The translations under genes were made by a program, and so were the position numbers. A DNA stretch of 64,000 nucleotides from Vibrio algivorus (GTDB lineage: Bacteria > Pseudomonadota > Gammaproteobacteria > Enterobacterales > Vibrionaceae): assembly GCF_002218005.2 (NCBI RefSeq), contig NZ_AP018678.1, positions 744,001-808,000 on the forward strand, in the 5' to 3' direction. Below the pieces are notes generated by a model, which saw nothing but the letters and a program-made list of their open reading frames with translations, made no database searches and had not been told where the DNA came from. Positions 1 to 8,590 of the stretch are shown one piece after another (position 1 is the stretch's first letter; each line of letters begins with the position of its first letter).

Positions 1-929
1 TGATGACTGCAATGGGGATTTCTCGTCCAGCAGCCGTCGCAGTATGTGCCTCTCCTGCCGCAATTATCTTATCTCCAACTTCTGGTGATGTGGTTATTGC
101 CGCACAGAAATCTGGTATTCCTCTGCATGTTTTTGCGGTTGAAACGGTATTACCAGTATCTATTTCAGCAATTATCGTAATGGCTATTGCTGCTTTCTTC
201 TGGAACAAGTACCTAGACAAGAAAGACAATACGCCAATGGAAAAAGTCGATATTTCTCATATTGATACAAGTGCGCCAGCTTATTATTCTATTTTACCAT
301 TTCTACCAATTGTGGGCGTGTTCTTATTTAATGGAGAAACCATCCCAGGTATGACGCTAGATATTTATACTATTGTGGTACTTTCTATCTTTATTGGTGC
401 TGTGGTGCATTACGTTTCTAATCGTTTTGATGGCAAAAAAGCGGTAGAAGATTTAGAAGTATGTTACCAAGGTATGGCCGATGCGTTTAAAGGCGTGGTA
501 ATGCTATTGGTTGGTGCTGGTTTGTTTGCTCAAGGCTTAATGTCGGTTGGTGCGATTGATGCGTTACTTGGTCTTGCGGATAACGCAGGTGCAGGTGCAG
601 TGGCATTGATGTTACTTCTTACGGCTATTACAGTTGCTGCTTCTATTGCAACGGGTTCAGGTAATGCATCATTTTATGCATTTGTTGAATTAGCACCATC
701 TCTTGCTGCTAAAATGGGTATCAACCCTGCATTCTTAATTATTCCAATGCTACAAGCTTCCAATTTAGGTCGTACGATTTCTCCAGTTTCGGGGGTTATT
801 GTTGCTACCTCAGGTATGGGACAAGTAAGCCCATTTGATGTCGTTAAACGTACTTTTGTGCCGGTTATTTGTGGTCTGGCAACGGTGATTATAGGGACTG
901 TGTTCTTAGTACCAATGATGGCAGCTTAA
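1..929 (+). CDS. dcuC: C4-dicarboxylate transporter DcuC, C-terminal part (5' end outside window)
   Basis: Inner-membrane carrier of the DcuC family, which in relatives moves C4-dicarboxylates (fumarate, succinate) during anaerobic growth. About 308 residues are visible, against roughly 460 in the E. coli protein, so the N-terminal third lies outside the window. Recognisable family stretches are ASPAAIILSPTSGDVV near the visible start, ADAFKGVVMLLVGAG in the middle, and TGSGNASFYAFVEL plus IPMLQASNLGRTISPVSGV near the end. Many hydrophobic membrane spans are evident. The frame is open to the left edge, so the ATG at position 3 is an internal methionine, not the start. A hairpin terminator follows. 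Family assignment is firm from these motifs; the exact substrate is inferred. Confidence 0.88.
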   Translation, partial: MTAMGISRPAAVAVCASPAAIILSPTSGDVVIAAQKSGIPLHVFAVETVLPVSISAIIVMAIAAFFWNKYLDKKDNTPMEKVDISHIDTSAPAYYSILPFLPIVGVFLFNGETIPGMTLDIYTIVVLSIFIGAVVHYVSNRFDGKKAVEDLEVCYQGMADAFKGVVMLLVGAGLFAQGLMSVGAIDALLGLADNAGAGAVALMLLLTAITVAASIATGSGNASFYAFVELAPSLAAKMGINPAFLIIPMLQASNLGRTISPVSGVIVATSGMGQVSPFDVVKRTFVPVICGLATVIIGTVFLVPMMAA

Positions 930-946
930 TAATAAATTGATTTTCA

Positions 947-979
947 AAAGCTCACAGGTTTGTGGGCTTTTATTTTTTA
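947..979 (+). terminator. Rho-independent terminator after dcuC
   Basis: A 10-bp inverted repeat (aaagctcaca / tgtgggcttt, one G-T pair, loop ggtt) is followed by a T-rich stretch tattttttag. The ribosome binding site of the next gene (taggag) overlaps the tail, so the peptidase gene starts directly behind this hairpin. Confidence 0.75.
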
Positions 980-988
980 GGAGCGTTT

Positions 989-2116
989 ATGTCTCACTCA
1001 TTTGATCTTAAAACTTATATCCAACAGTTAGAAACATTAGTTAATGTTGATTGCGGTACTCGTACTCCACAAGGTGTGGCTAAAATTGCCGACATTCTAA
1101 CTCCGATGTTTGAACAAATTGGCTTTACGGTGGTTCGTCACCATATTGATGATAAGGCCGGCCCATGTTTGGAAATTACCAATAAGCCAGAGGCGGAACA
1201 ATACGATGTGATGTTGAGTGGTCACATGGACACGGTTTTCCCTGAAGGTACTGTCGCACAACGACCATTAACTTTTGATGAAGAAAAGATTTATGGCCCA
1301 GGCACCTCAGATATGAAATCAGGCATCTTAAGTGCTTGGTATGCGCTGCAACAACTGACCGATGAAGAAAAAAATAATCTTGCAATACTCGTGGCGTTAA
1401 ACTGCGATGAAGAAATTGGTTCTATGTATTCTCGTCCATGGATTGAAGCTATGGCGAGAAAGAGTAAACGAGTATTGGTGTGTGAAGCCGCTCGAGTTAG
1501 CGGTAATTTAATTCGCTCACGTAAAGGGAATGCTAAATATGAATTAGTGTTTAAAGGAGTGGCTTCTCACGCCGGTTCTGCACTGCAAGATGGTGTATCA
1601 GCGATTTATGAGTTGAGCCACTGGTCGCTAGCGATTAAAGATCTGGTTAACCTTGAAACGGGCACTACTATGAATGTTGGTATTATCGAAGGTGGCCTTG
1701 CGGTGAACGTTGTGCCAGATTACGCCAAAGCGACGGTTGACCTTCGTTTCTGGAATAATGAAGAAGCAGAATCGATTGATGCTAAGCTGCGTAAAATGGC
1801 GAACACACCGTTTGAAAAAGGCGCAAGTGTTGAGGTGAATCGCTTGGCGTTTAAACCATCAATGCAGCCAACTGATGCCACTGAAGAAATGATTAAGCTT
1901 GTCAGTGAAAAAGCGGACGCACTAGGTATTCAATATGGTTGGGAAGATGCTGGTGGCGGCTCTGATGGTAACTTTACGGCTAATGTCGGTACGCCAACGT
2001 TAGATGGTTTTGGTCCAATGGGTGCTGGTTTCCATTCTGACAAAGAATACCTACTGATTGATTCGATCAAACCTCGTATTGATTTATTAGCCAGTGTTTT
2101 AAAAAGCTTTGCTTAA
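989..2116 (+). CDS. M20 family metallopeptidase (glutamate carboxypeptidase / ArgE-DapE-like)
   Basis: Predicted cytosolic zinc-dependent exopeptidase or deacylase of 375 residues. The di-metal site is visible: H79-x-D81 in SGHMDTVFP, bridging D108 in GPGTSDMKSG, catalytic pair E141-E142 in NCDEEIGS, E166 in VCEAAR, and the distal histidine in GFHSDKEY near the C-terminus. The dimerisation lid domain lies between about 185 and 290 (GNAKYELVFKGVASHAG). It most resembles the CPG2-like branch, but its substrate cannot be told. The ATG at 989 was chosen because taggag sits 6 bases upstream; an in-frame GTG at 962 lies inside the terminator stem of dcuC. The stop codon abuts a dispersed repeat element. 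Confidence 0.85.
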   Translation: MSHSFDLKTYIQQLETLVNVDCGTRTPQGVAKIADILTPMFEQIGFTVVRHHIDDKAGPCLEITNKPEAEQYDVMLSGHMDTVFPEGTVAQRPLTFDEEKIYGPGTSDMKSGILSAWYALQQLTDEEKNNLAILVALNCDEEIGSMYSRPWIEAMARKSKRVLVCEAARVSGNLIRSRKGNAKYELVFKGVASHAGSALQDGVSAIYELSHWSLAIKDLVNLETGTTMNVGIIEGGLAVNVVPDYAKATVDLRFWNNEEAESIDAKLRKMANTPFEKGASVEVNRLAFKPSMQPTDATEEMIKLVSEKADALGIQYGWEDAGGGSDGNFTANVGTPTLDGFGPMGAGFHSDKEYLLIDSIKPRIDLLASVLKSFA

Positions 2117-2383
2117 TATACCCAAGTAACGTCAAGGTGCATGTTTCAGCAAGAATAAAACAAGTTTTAGGCAAGGCAAATTGAAGATGATCATAGTTAT
2201 TCTATCTCTGTTCAATTTAACGCAGCATAAAGCTTGTTTTAACTTGCCCTTGGGGAGCTTCATCCAAACCTTTATACAGCGTCAGATTGGTTTGAAAGGT
2301 ACCTACATTCCTTCGACAATCTTCCTTGCCTAAAGGCTTGGATGATAGCTCTGAATTCTGCATATTGAAGTCACTTGGGTATA
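2117..2383 (+). repeat. 267-bp dispersed MITE-like element, copy A
   Basis: Begins TATACCCAAGTAACGTCAAG immediately after the peptidase stop codon and ends ...TTGAAGTCACTTGGGTATA, giving imperfect terminal inverted repeats of about 24 bp. The internal sequence is shared with copies at 28462 (opposite orientation), 33687 and 55746, all exactly 267 bp. No plausible protein is encoded. The outer TATA could include a TA target duplication (inference). Confidence 0.9.
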
Positions 2384-2453
2384 TATTCAAGTCATTTGAA
2401 TATAATACCAACCACACTGATAAGTGATATGTCTTTGTTGATAAAAAAGGTTG

Positions 2454-2492
2454 ATAAAAAAGCCGCATAAGTTTAGTGACTTGTGCGACTTT
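2454..2492 (-). terminator. Rho-independent terminator after lnt
   Basis: On the minus strand a wobble-paired stem AAAGTCGCACAAGT ... ACTTATGCGGCTTT is followed by TTTTTTATC. It lies 40 bp beyond the lnt stop codon and would close the ybeZ-ybeY-corC-lnt transcript. Confidence 0.7.
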
Positions 2493-2533
2493 ATTGTTGT
2501 TTATTAATCTACTTTTTTGATCAGAGCGTATTT

Positions 2534-4054
2534 CTATTTATTCGCTTTTCTTTGTTGAAACCAAATAGCAAATAATCCCAGGGTACACCATAAGTACAAC
2601 AACCAAGATCCTAGTGTTCTATAAGGCGTATTGCCTGATGTTGAGGTCACTTCGGCTTTTAATACTTCCGTTTGGAACTGTGGTACTTGTTGCGTAATGC
2701 GGCCTTTGTAATCGGTGACAGCAGTTACACCGTTGTTGGTGGCACGGATAAGCGGCTTACCAAGCTCTAGGGCTCGCATACGCGCAATTTCCATATGTTG
2801 TAGTGGACCAATCGAATGGCCAAACCAAGCATCATTAGAAAGCGTTAAGATGAAGTCTGTATCAGGGGTAACATTTTGACGTACTTGCTCGCTGAAAATG
2901 ATCTCATAGCATAAAGCGGCGACTAAGTGACGACCATTGGCTATGAGGTTTGGTTGGATGAAATCACCGCGCTGGAATGATGACATTGGTAAATTAAAGA
3001 AAGGTGCGATAGGGCGCAGTAAGTCACCAAATGGTACAAACTCACCAAAAGGTAATAAATGGTGTTTGCTATAGCGTTTAGCCGTGTCGTAATCGTACGG
3101 GCCTAAACCATTTTGGCCGAGCGTCAGAACGTTGTTATAAAAGTGTCCCATATCATCTTGTGATAGCACACCAGTAATTAAAGCGCTGTTATTGGCTTTT
3201 GCTGCGGTATCTAAATTATGTAAAAATGCTGGTAAATCAGATTCTAAAGCAGGAATTGCTGCTTCAGGCCAAATGATAATATCGGTGCCCCAATTGTCTC
3301 GGCTGATATCGGTGTATTTCATCAAGGTAGGCCAGCGATGGCTAGGCACCCACTTCATTTTTTGATCAATATTGCCTTGGATAAGTGCAAATGAAGTTTT
3401 GGTAGAAGGATCAGGCTTGACCCATGAAATTTGATTTAAAGCAAAAGCGACCACGAAAACAGCAGTAGGTACCGCTAAGTAAGCCCACTTTTTTGTTATG
3501 GTGATTAAGGCAAAACTACCAGCAAGAATCCATAGCATGAGGGTAATCGCTTCAACACCAGAGATCGGCGCATAGGCATTTAGCGGGCTATCAATTTGGC
3601 TGTATCCTAACCATAGCCATGGAAAGCCTGTCATTACCCAGCCGCGCAACCAGTCGGTAATGAGCCAAATGATGGGAGCAGCAATGACTAAACGCTGAGC
3701 ATTTATTTTCGGGAAAAAACGGTTGAGCAAGCCACCAAACAGAGCAGGGTAGAGTGCTAAATAAGCCACCAGTACACTCATTAGGGTCACGCTGGCAATT
3801 TTAGGCATGCCACCAAAAGTATCAATACTGACATGTACCCAATTGATACCCGTGCCAAATTGGCCTAAGCCCCAAGCAAAGGCAATCCAAAAGCCAAATT
3901 TAGCGGATTGTTTATTAAGGAGTAGTAGTAAAATGAAAGGGCTTAAAATAGCAATTGGCCAGTAAGAAAATGGCGCAAACGCAAGGGTAGTTGTTGCGCC
4001 AATAAAAGCGGCCAATAAAGGCCGCCCAATGCGCTGAATCCAAATTGTTTTCAT
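2534..4054 (-). CDS. lnt: Apolipoprotein N-acyltransferase
   Basis: Inner-membrane enzyme that adds the third, amide-linked acyl chain to the N-terminal cysteine of diacylated lipoproteins, letting the Lol system send them to the outer membrane. The 506-residue protein has an N-terminal block of membrane helices (about 1-210), a periplasmic nitrilase-like domain (about 220-470) and a last helix. The catalytic triad is visible: E264 in IWPEAAIPALE, K330 in RYSKHHLLPFGEFVPFG and C382 in AALCYEIIF. It follows corC by 39 bp, the usual ybeX-lnt order of gamma-proteobacteria. Its clients in this window include LolB, the 5'-nucleotidase and the OmpA-like lipoprotein. Confidence 0.97.
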   Translation of the reverse strand: MKTIWIQRIGRPLLAAFIGATTTLAFAPFSYWPIAILSPFILLLLLNKQSAKFGFWIAFAWGLGQFGTGINWVHVSIDTFGGMPKIASVTLMSVLVAYLALYPALFGGLLNRFFPKINAQRLVIAAPIIWLITDWLRGWVMTGFPWLWLGYSQIDSPLNAYAPISGVEAITLMLWILAGSFALITITKKWAYLAVPTAVFVVAFALNQISWVKPDPSTKTSFALIQGNIDQKMKWVPSHRWPTLMKYTDISRDNWGTDIIIWPEAAIPALESDLPAFLHNLDTAAKANNSALITGVLSQDDMGHFYNNVLTLGQNGLGPYDYDTAKRYSKHHLLPFGEFVPFGDLLRPIAPFFNLPMSSFQRGDFIQPNLIANGRHLVAALCYEIIFSEQVRQNVTPDTDFILTLSNDAWFGHSIGPLQHMEIARMRALELGKPLIRATNNGVTAVTDYKGRITQQVPQFQTEVLKAEVTSTSGNTPYRTLGSWLLYLWCTLGLFAIWFQQRKANK

Positions 4055-4093
4055 AGGTTCAGATTGCTTTCGTAGGTTAGTGAGGCTTCGCTG

Positions 4094-4999
4094 CTAATCG
4101 TTACTTTCAGGCTCGATATTAGTTTCTGAGTTGGTTGGAATCGTGACTTGTAGCTGAATCACCTTACGGTTGTCTGCTGCCGTCACTTTAAAGTTGTAGC
4201 CATCAAGTTCAACCACTTCACCACGTTCTGGTAGATGGCCAAAGGTTAGAGTGACAAGTCCACCAATAGTATCGACTTCTTCATCACTGAAATTAGTGTT
4301 AAAGGCATCGTTGAAATCATCAATATCGGTCAATGCACGAACTGAGAAGGTATGCTTGCTGAGTTGGCGAATATCGGCGGCTTCTTCATCGTCGAATTCA
4401 TCTTCGATTTCACCTACGATTTCTTCGAGAATATCCTCGATGGTGACAAGACCAGAAACGCCACCAAACTCATCTACCACAATTGCCATGTGGTAACGCT
4501 CTTCACGGAATTCCTTTAGTAGACGGTCGACTCGTTTACTCTCCGGTACAACAACCGCAGGGCGTACCACTTCATTTAATATGAATTCAGTACTGTCTGA
4601 TACCAAGTAACGTAATAAATCCTTGGCAAGTAAAATACCTTCGATATGGTCTTTGTCTTCATTAATCACAGGGTAACGAGAGTGAGTCGCGTCAATGATT
4701 AAGGTAGCTAAAGAATCTAGGTCATAGTCACGGCTAATGGTGACCATTTGCGAGCGTGGGATCATAATATCACGCACTCGCATTTCCGATATTTCCATCA
4801 CTCCTTCGAGCATATCTCGTGTGTCAGGATCGATAAGATCATTCTCTTCTGAATCACGAAATACTTCGACAAGCTCTTGACGATCTTTAGGATCACCTTG
4901 AAATAAGTGAGCTAGGCGTTCGAAGAAGGATTTTCTACTGGGACCTTCTGATTTATCATTATTGCCTTCATTATGTGAAGGCGAGGTACTGTCGTTCAT
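4094..4999 (-). CDS. corC: CorC/YbeX family CBS-domain protein
   Basis: A 301-residue cytosolic protein of the CorC (YbeX) family. Two CBS domains span about 75-190 (DIMIPRSQMVTIS, SRYPVINEDKDHIEGILL, HMAIVVDEFGGVSGLVTIEDILEEIVGEI) and a CorC_HlyC domain occupies the last 80 residues. The family was linked to Mg/Co efflux in Salmonella, and ybeX in E. coli to ribosome metabolism. The start is set at 4999 (MNDSTSPSHNEG, aaagagt upstream). The frame remains open to 5098, but the extra 33 residues read into a 128-bp repeat and are unlikely to be translated. It sits between ybeY and lnt, as in E. coli. Confidence 0.93.
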   Translation of the reverse strand: MNDSTSPSHNEGNNDKSEGPSRKSFFERLAHLFQGDPKDRQELVEVFRDSEENDLIDPDTRDMLEGVMEISEMRVRDIMIPRSQMVTISRDYDLDSLATLIIDATHSRYPVINEDKDHIEGILLAKDLLRYLVSDSTEFILNEVVRPAVVVPESKRVDRLLKEFREERYHMAIVVDEFGGVSGLVTIEDILEEIVGEIEDEFDDEEAADIRQLSKHTFSVRALTDIDDFNDAFNTNFSDEEVDTIGGLVTLTFGHLPERGEVVELDGYNFKVTAADNRKVIQLQVTIPTNSETNIEPESND

Positions 5000-5040
5000 G
5001 TCTACTCTTTCGTTAACGCTATCAAAAGCGGATAGCTCGC

Positions 5041-5168
5041 GATATCCTTCGTACTTGAAGTAGCAGCTTTGTTGACGGCGCTCATTCACCCCAATCATTT
5101 AGGCAAGCTAAACTCATGAGGCCTCATTCACTTGTCGCCTCACTGCAACTTCAATTACCTTGGATATA
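5041..5168. repeat. Second dispersed repeat family (about 128 bp), full copy between ybeY and corC
   Basis: Left end resembles TATACCCTTCGTACTTGAAG (here gatatccttcgtacttgaag) and right end caacttcaattaccttggatata, forming imperfect inverted ends. Shorter pieces with the same left end occur at 33648 (tatacccttcgtacttgagg) and near 42587 (ccctgcgtacttgaagg). It lies inside the transcribed region between ybeY and corC. The boundaries are approximate. Confidence 0.65.
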
Positions 5169-5207
5169 GTTATTCAATTATATTAATCAAAATAAGTAAC
5201 GGTGCAC

Positions 5208-5672
5208 CTATTCTTTTTCAGAAATGTACGGGTCATCAAATCCGAGCTTTTGCATGATTTCGGTTTCAATGCTTTCCATTTCTTCAGCTTCTTCATCTTC
5301 AATATGGTCATAACCTAGCAGATGAAGACTACCGTGTACAACCATATGCGCCCAATGTGCTGACAGTGGCTTATCTTGCTCTTTTGCTTCCGCTTCAACC
5401 ACTTGCTTACAAATAATGAGATCACCAAGTAAGTCGATTTCGATACCTGGAGGCGCTTCAAAAGGGAATGATAGCACGTTAGTTGGCTTATCTTTGCCTC
5501 GGTAATCACGATTTAATTGTTGGCTTTCTTCATTTTCAACAATGCGAATAGTGACTTCAGCTTGAGGTTGAAATAAGGTAATAGCCGATTCCAGCCATTG
5601 TTGTAATTGGGCCTCAGTAGGAAGCCCTGTCGTTTCTTCGACTGCAATTTGAAGATCGAGTTCAATAGCCAT
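5208..5672 (-). CDS. ybeY: Endoribonuclease YbeY (16S rRNA 3' end maturation, ribosome quality control)
   Basis: Single-strand-specific zinc endoribonuclease of 154 residues that works with YbeZ on 16S rRNA 3' processing and defective-ribosome decay. The family metal motif H-x3-H-x5-H is present as H113, H117 and H123 in HMVVHGSLHLLGYDH. The upstream core RGKDKPTNVLSFPFE is also typical. The start codon lies 8 bp beyond the ybeZ stop, consistent with a shared transcript. Downstream, a repeat element separates it from corC. Confidence 0.97.
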   Translation of the reverse strand: MAIELDLQIAVEETTGLPTEAQLQQWLESAITLFQPQAEVTIRIVENEESQQLNRDYRGKDKPTNVLSFPFEAPPGIEIDLLGDLIICKQVVEAEAKEQDKPLSAHWAHMVVHGSLHLLGYDHIEDEEAEEMESIETEIMQKLGFDDPYISEKE

Positions 5673-5680
5673 AGTTTGTA

Positions 5681-6799
5681 TTATTCCGCATCTTGCTCTT
5701 GTTGAGGACTTGCTTGCTGAGGATTAGCAGCTGAAAATAACGCTGCTGCTTGAGCTTCACGCTGTTCTCTTTCTTCTCGGCGACGCTTTTCTATCGCTTT
5801 TTTTTCTTTTTGATCTTGAGCTTCCCATTTCTCATACGCGTTAACGATACGAGCAACGACAGGGTGACGAACTACGTCATCGGCTAGGAAGAAATTAAAG
5901 CTAATGTCTTCTACTTCTGACAGCACTTCGATGGCATGACGCAAGCCTGAGCGAGCCCCACGAGGTAAATCGATTTGAGTAACGTCGCCTGTAATTACTG
6001 CTCGTGAGTTAAAGCCGATACGGGTTAGGAACATTTTCATTTGTTCGACGGTAGTATTTTGGCTCTCATCAAGAATGATAAAGGCATCATTTAAAGTACG
6101 ACCACGCATATAAGCAAGGGGGGCTACTTCAATAACGTTACGTTCAATTAACTTTTCAACGCGTTCAAAGCCTAGCATTTCAAATAAGGCATCATAAAGT
6201 GGACGTAAATATGGGTCCACTTTCTGGCTGAGATCCCCTGGTAAGAAACCGAGTTTTTCACCTGCCTCTACGGCTGGGCGAGTTAATAGAATACGACGAA
6301 TCTCTTGACGCTCTAATGCATCAACGGCTGCAGCAACCGCAAGATAGGTTTTACCTGTACCGGCAGGGCCTATACCAAAACTAATATCATGAGTAACCAT
6401 GTTGACTAGGTATTGACCTTGATTTGGCGTACGAGGCTTGATCACGCCTTTTTTCGTTTTGATGAAGACTTCTTTGCCGTATTCCATCGGTTGTTCTTGG
6501 TGTTGCTCAAGAATGCCGGATTCTTTTACCGCGAGATGAATTTGCTCGGGCTCTAGATCAGGAATCGTTCCACGTACAGGGGCCGTGTCGACATACAAAT
6601 CTTTGATTATATCTAACGCAGCAGCGGCAGTATGAGGCTTGCCGGTGATTGTGAAAAAGTTGCTGCGGTGGTTAATTTCAACGCCTAAACGACGTTCAAG
6701 ATGTTTGATATTGTCATCAAACGGGCCACAAAGGCTCGAAAGTCTGTGGTTATCGGAAGGTTCTAGGTTTACTTCAAGCGTTACGATTTTATTGCTCAC
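5681..6799 (-). CDS. ybeZ: PhoH-like ATPase YbeZ
   Basis: Cytosolic NTPase of the PhoH family, a partner of YbeY in RNA metabolism. It has 372 residues, slightly longer than the E. coli protein (346). Walker A is GPAGTGKTYLA near residue 145 and Walker B-like IILDESQNTT near 240, followed by the GDVTQIDLPRGARSGL sensor segment. The last 40 residues are a charged Lys/Arg/Glu run and then a Gln/Ala tail, which accounts for the extra length and looks disordered. It is the first gene of ybeZ-ybeY-corC-lnt, starting 83 bp downstream of miaB. Confidence 0.95.
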   Translation of the reverse strand: MSNKIVTLEVNLEPSDNHRLSSLCGPFDDNIKHLERRLGVEINHRSNFFTITGKPHTAAAALDIIKDLYVDTAPVRGTIPDLEPEQIHLAVKESGILEQHQEQPMEYGKEVFIKTKKGVIKPRTPNQGQYLVNMVTHDISFGIGPAGTGKTYLAVAAAVDALERQEIRRILLTRPAVEAGEKLGFLPGDLSQKVDPYLRPLYDALFEMLGFERVEKLIERNVIEVAPLAYMRGRTLNDAFIILDESQNTTVEQMKMFLTRIGFNSRAVITGDVTQIDLPRGARSGLRHAIEVLSEVEDISFNFFLADDVVRHPVVARIVNAYEKWEAQDQKEKKAIEKRRREEREQREAQAAALFSAANPQQASPQQEQDAE

Positions 6800-6881
6800 G
6801 TTTTCCCTCGCTATAAGCGGTTCGTGCTTTTTATATCAGCCATTCGAACCGCTTTATTAAACTTATCTTTTTAAGATGGTG

Positions 6882-8309
6882 TTAGGGCGTGAAAGTAACA
6901 ACCCCTAATTCATCTTCTTTGCGTGTTTTTTTCATCATTTCAGCCGGAGATACCGCTGAGCGTAAGCCCATTTCAGCTTCAGTACGAATTAATGTACCAC
7001 GAAGTGAATTAGGGTGAACTTCAGTAATATGAACGTCAACAAATTGACCAATTAAGTCTGCTGAACCTTCAAAGTTAACGACTCGGTTGTTTTCTGTACG
7101 GCCACGTAATTCCATCAAGTTTCTTTTCGATGGCCCTTCAACAAGAATGCGTTGTTCAGTATCAAGCATTAAGCGAGAGTATCGCATAGCTTGTGCATTG
7201 ATTTGTTGTTGGAGTTCATACAATCTTTCTTTCTTCTCTGATTCTGACACATCGCATGGGTAGTCTGCTGCTGGTGTACCTGGGCGAGGAGAGAAAATAA
7301 AGCTAAAACTCATGTCAAAATCAACATCTTTGATAAGCTTCATTGTATCTTCAAAATCTTTCTTCGATTCACCAGGGAAGCCAACAATAAAATCAGAGCT
7401 GATTTGGATGTCAGGACGAGCTTTACGTAGCTTGCGAATAATCGATTTATACTCAAGGCCAGTGTGTGGACGCTTCATCATGGTAAGAATGCGATCTGAG
7501 CCACTTTGTACTGGTAGGTGTAAGAAACTCACCAATTCTGGAGTATCTTCGTATACTGCAATGATGTCATCACCAAACTCTAATGGGTGGCTTGTAGTAA
7601 AACGAATGCGGTCGATACCATCAATAGACGCCACTAAGCGTAACAATTCAGCAAAAGTACAGGTATCATCGCCATCGTGCATCGGGCCACGGTACGCATT
7701 AACGTTTTGACCTAGTAGGTTTACTTCACGTACACCTTGTTCGGCAAGCTGGGCGATTTCAAATAATACATCGTCCATTGGGCGGCTCACTTCTTCACCA
7801 CGAGTATAAGGCACTACGCAGTAAGTACAGTATTTAGAGCAGCCTTCCATGATCGAAACGAATGCAGTCGCACCGTCAGCACGAGGTTCAGGTAAGCTGT
7901 CGAATTTTTCGATCTCTGGGAATGAAATATCCATCACAGGGCCAGTGTTGGCTTGTGATTGTTTGATCATCTCAGGTAGACGGTGAAGGGTTTGTGGGCC
8001 AAAGATAACATCAACAAACGGCGCACGTTGGCGGATGTGGTCGCCTTCTTGGGTAGCCACACAACCACCCACACCAATAACCACACCTTCCTTTTTGTCT
8101 TTTAGTGTTTTCCAACGACCAAGCTGGTGGAAAACTTTCTCTTGTGCTTTTTCACGAATCGAACATGTATTGAGTAATAATACATCTGCTTCCGCTGGAT
8201 CTTCGGTTAGCTCATATCCATTTGCGGCATTAAGTAGGTCGGCCATTTTCGATGAATCGTATTCGTTCATCTGACAGCCCCAAGTTTTAATTAGCAGTTT
8301 CTTACTCAT
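6882..8309 (-). CDS. miaB: tRNA-2-methylthio-N6-dimethylallyladenosine synthase MiaB
   Basis: Radical SAM methylthiotransferase that converts i6A37 to ms2i6A37 in tRNAs reading UNN codons. The 475 residues show all three family parts: an N-terminal UPF0004 domain whose cysteines C12, C49 and C83 bind the auxiliary Fe-S cluster, a radical SAM domain with C157-x3-C161-x2-C164 (EGCSKYCTYCVVPYTRG), and a C-terminal TRAM domain from about 385 (LVEGPSKRNLMELRGRTENNR). Gene order miaB-ybeZ-ybeY-corC-lnt with divergent ubiF matches E. coli. The tRNA-Leu(TAA) and tRNA-Cys genes in this window are possible substrates (inference). Confidence 0.98.
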   Translation of the reverse strand: MSKKLLIKTWGCQMNEYDSSKMADLLNAANGYELTEDPAEADVLLLNTCSIREKAQEKVFHQLGRWKTLKDKKEGVVIGVGGCVATQEGDHIRQRAPFVDVIFGPQTLHRLPEMIKQSQANTGPVMDISFPEIEKFDSLPEPRADGATAFVSIMEGCSKYCTYCVVPYTRGEEVSRPMDDVLFEIAQLAEQGVREVNLLGQNVNAYRGPMHDGDDTCTFAELLRLVASIDGIDRIRFTTSHPLEFGDDIIAVYEDTPELVSFLHLPVQSGSDRILTMMKRPHTGLEYKSIIRKLRKARPDIQISSDFIVGFPGESKKDFEDTMKLIKDVDFDMSFSFIFSPRPGTPAADYPCDVSESEKKERLYELQQQINAQAMRYSRLMLDTEQRILVEGPSKRNLMELRGRTENNRVVNFEGSADLIGQFVDVHITEVHPNSLRGTLIRTEAEMGLRSAVSPAEMMKKTRKEDELGVVTFTP

Positions 8310-8590
8310 TTCACATTCGCTCGTATTAAATCAGTGTTGGGTTGAGCTTTTGCTCATCGTTATGCTAGTTGAGTGCCGTTTTAAATCAGGCTTAAATCTA
8401 GCAAGCCGCGTATTGTACTGGTTTAAATCCAACCTGACTAGATCTTAGAGTGTACAAAGCCTTGATTGAATTATAGCCATATTTTCAGTAAGGAAATGTT
8501 CTTGCTGAAAACTGAATAATTTGAGGTACATGGCTGAAAAATTTGCAAGGTAGAGTAGAATGCTCACAAGATATTTTTTTGAGGTTTGTT

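Noticed and set aside
2217..2468. 83-codon frame on minus
   Set aside because: Lies in the 267-bp repeat and adjoining terminator; similar frames are not kept intact in the other copies.
5000..5098. 33-residue N-terminal extension of CorC
   Set aside because: Encoded by the 128-bp repeat; the internal ATG at 4999 has a better signal and gives the usual family length.
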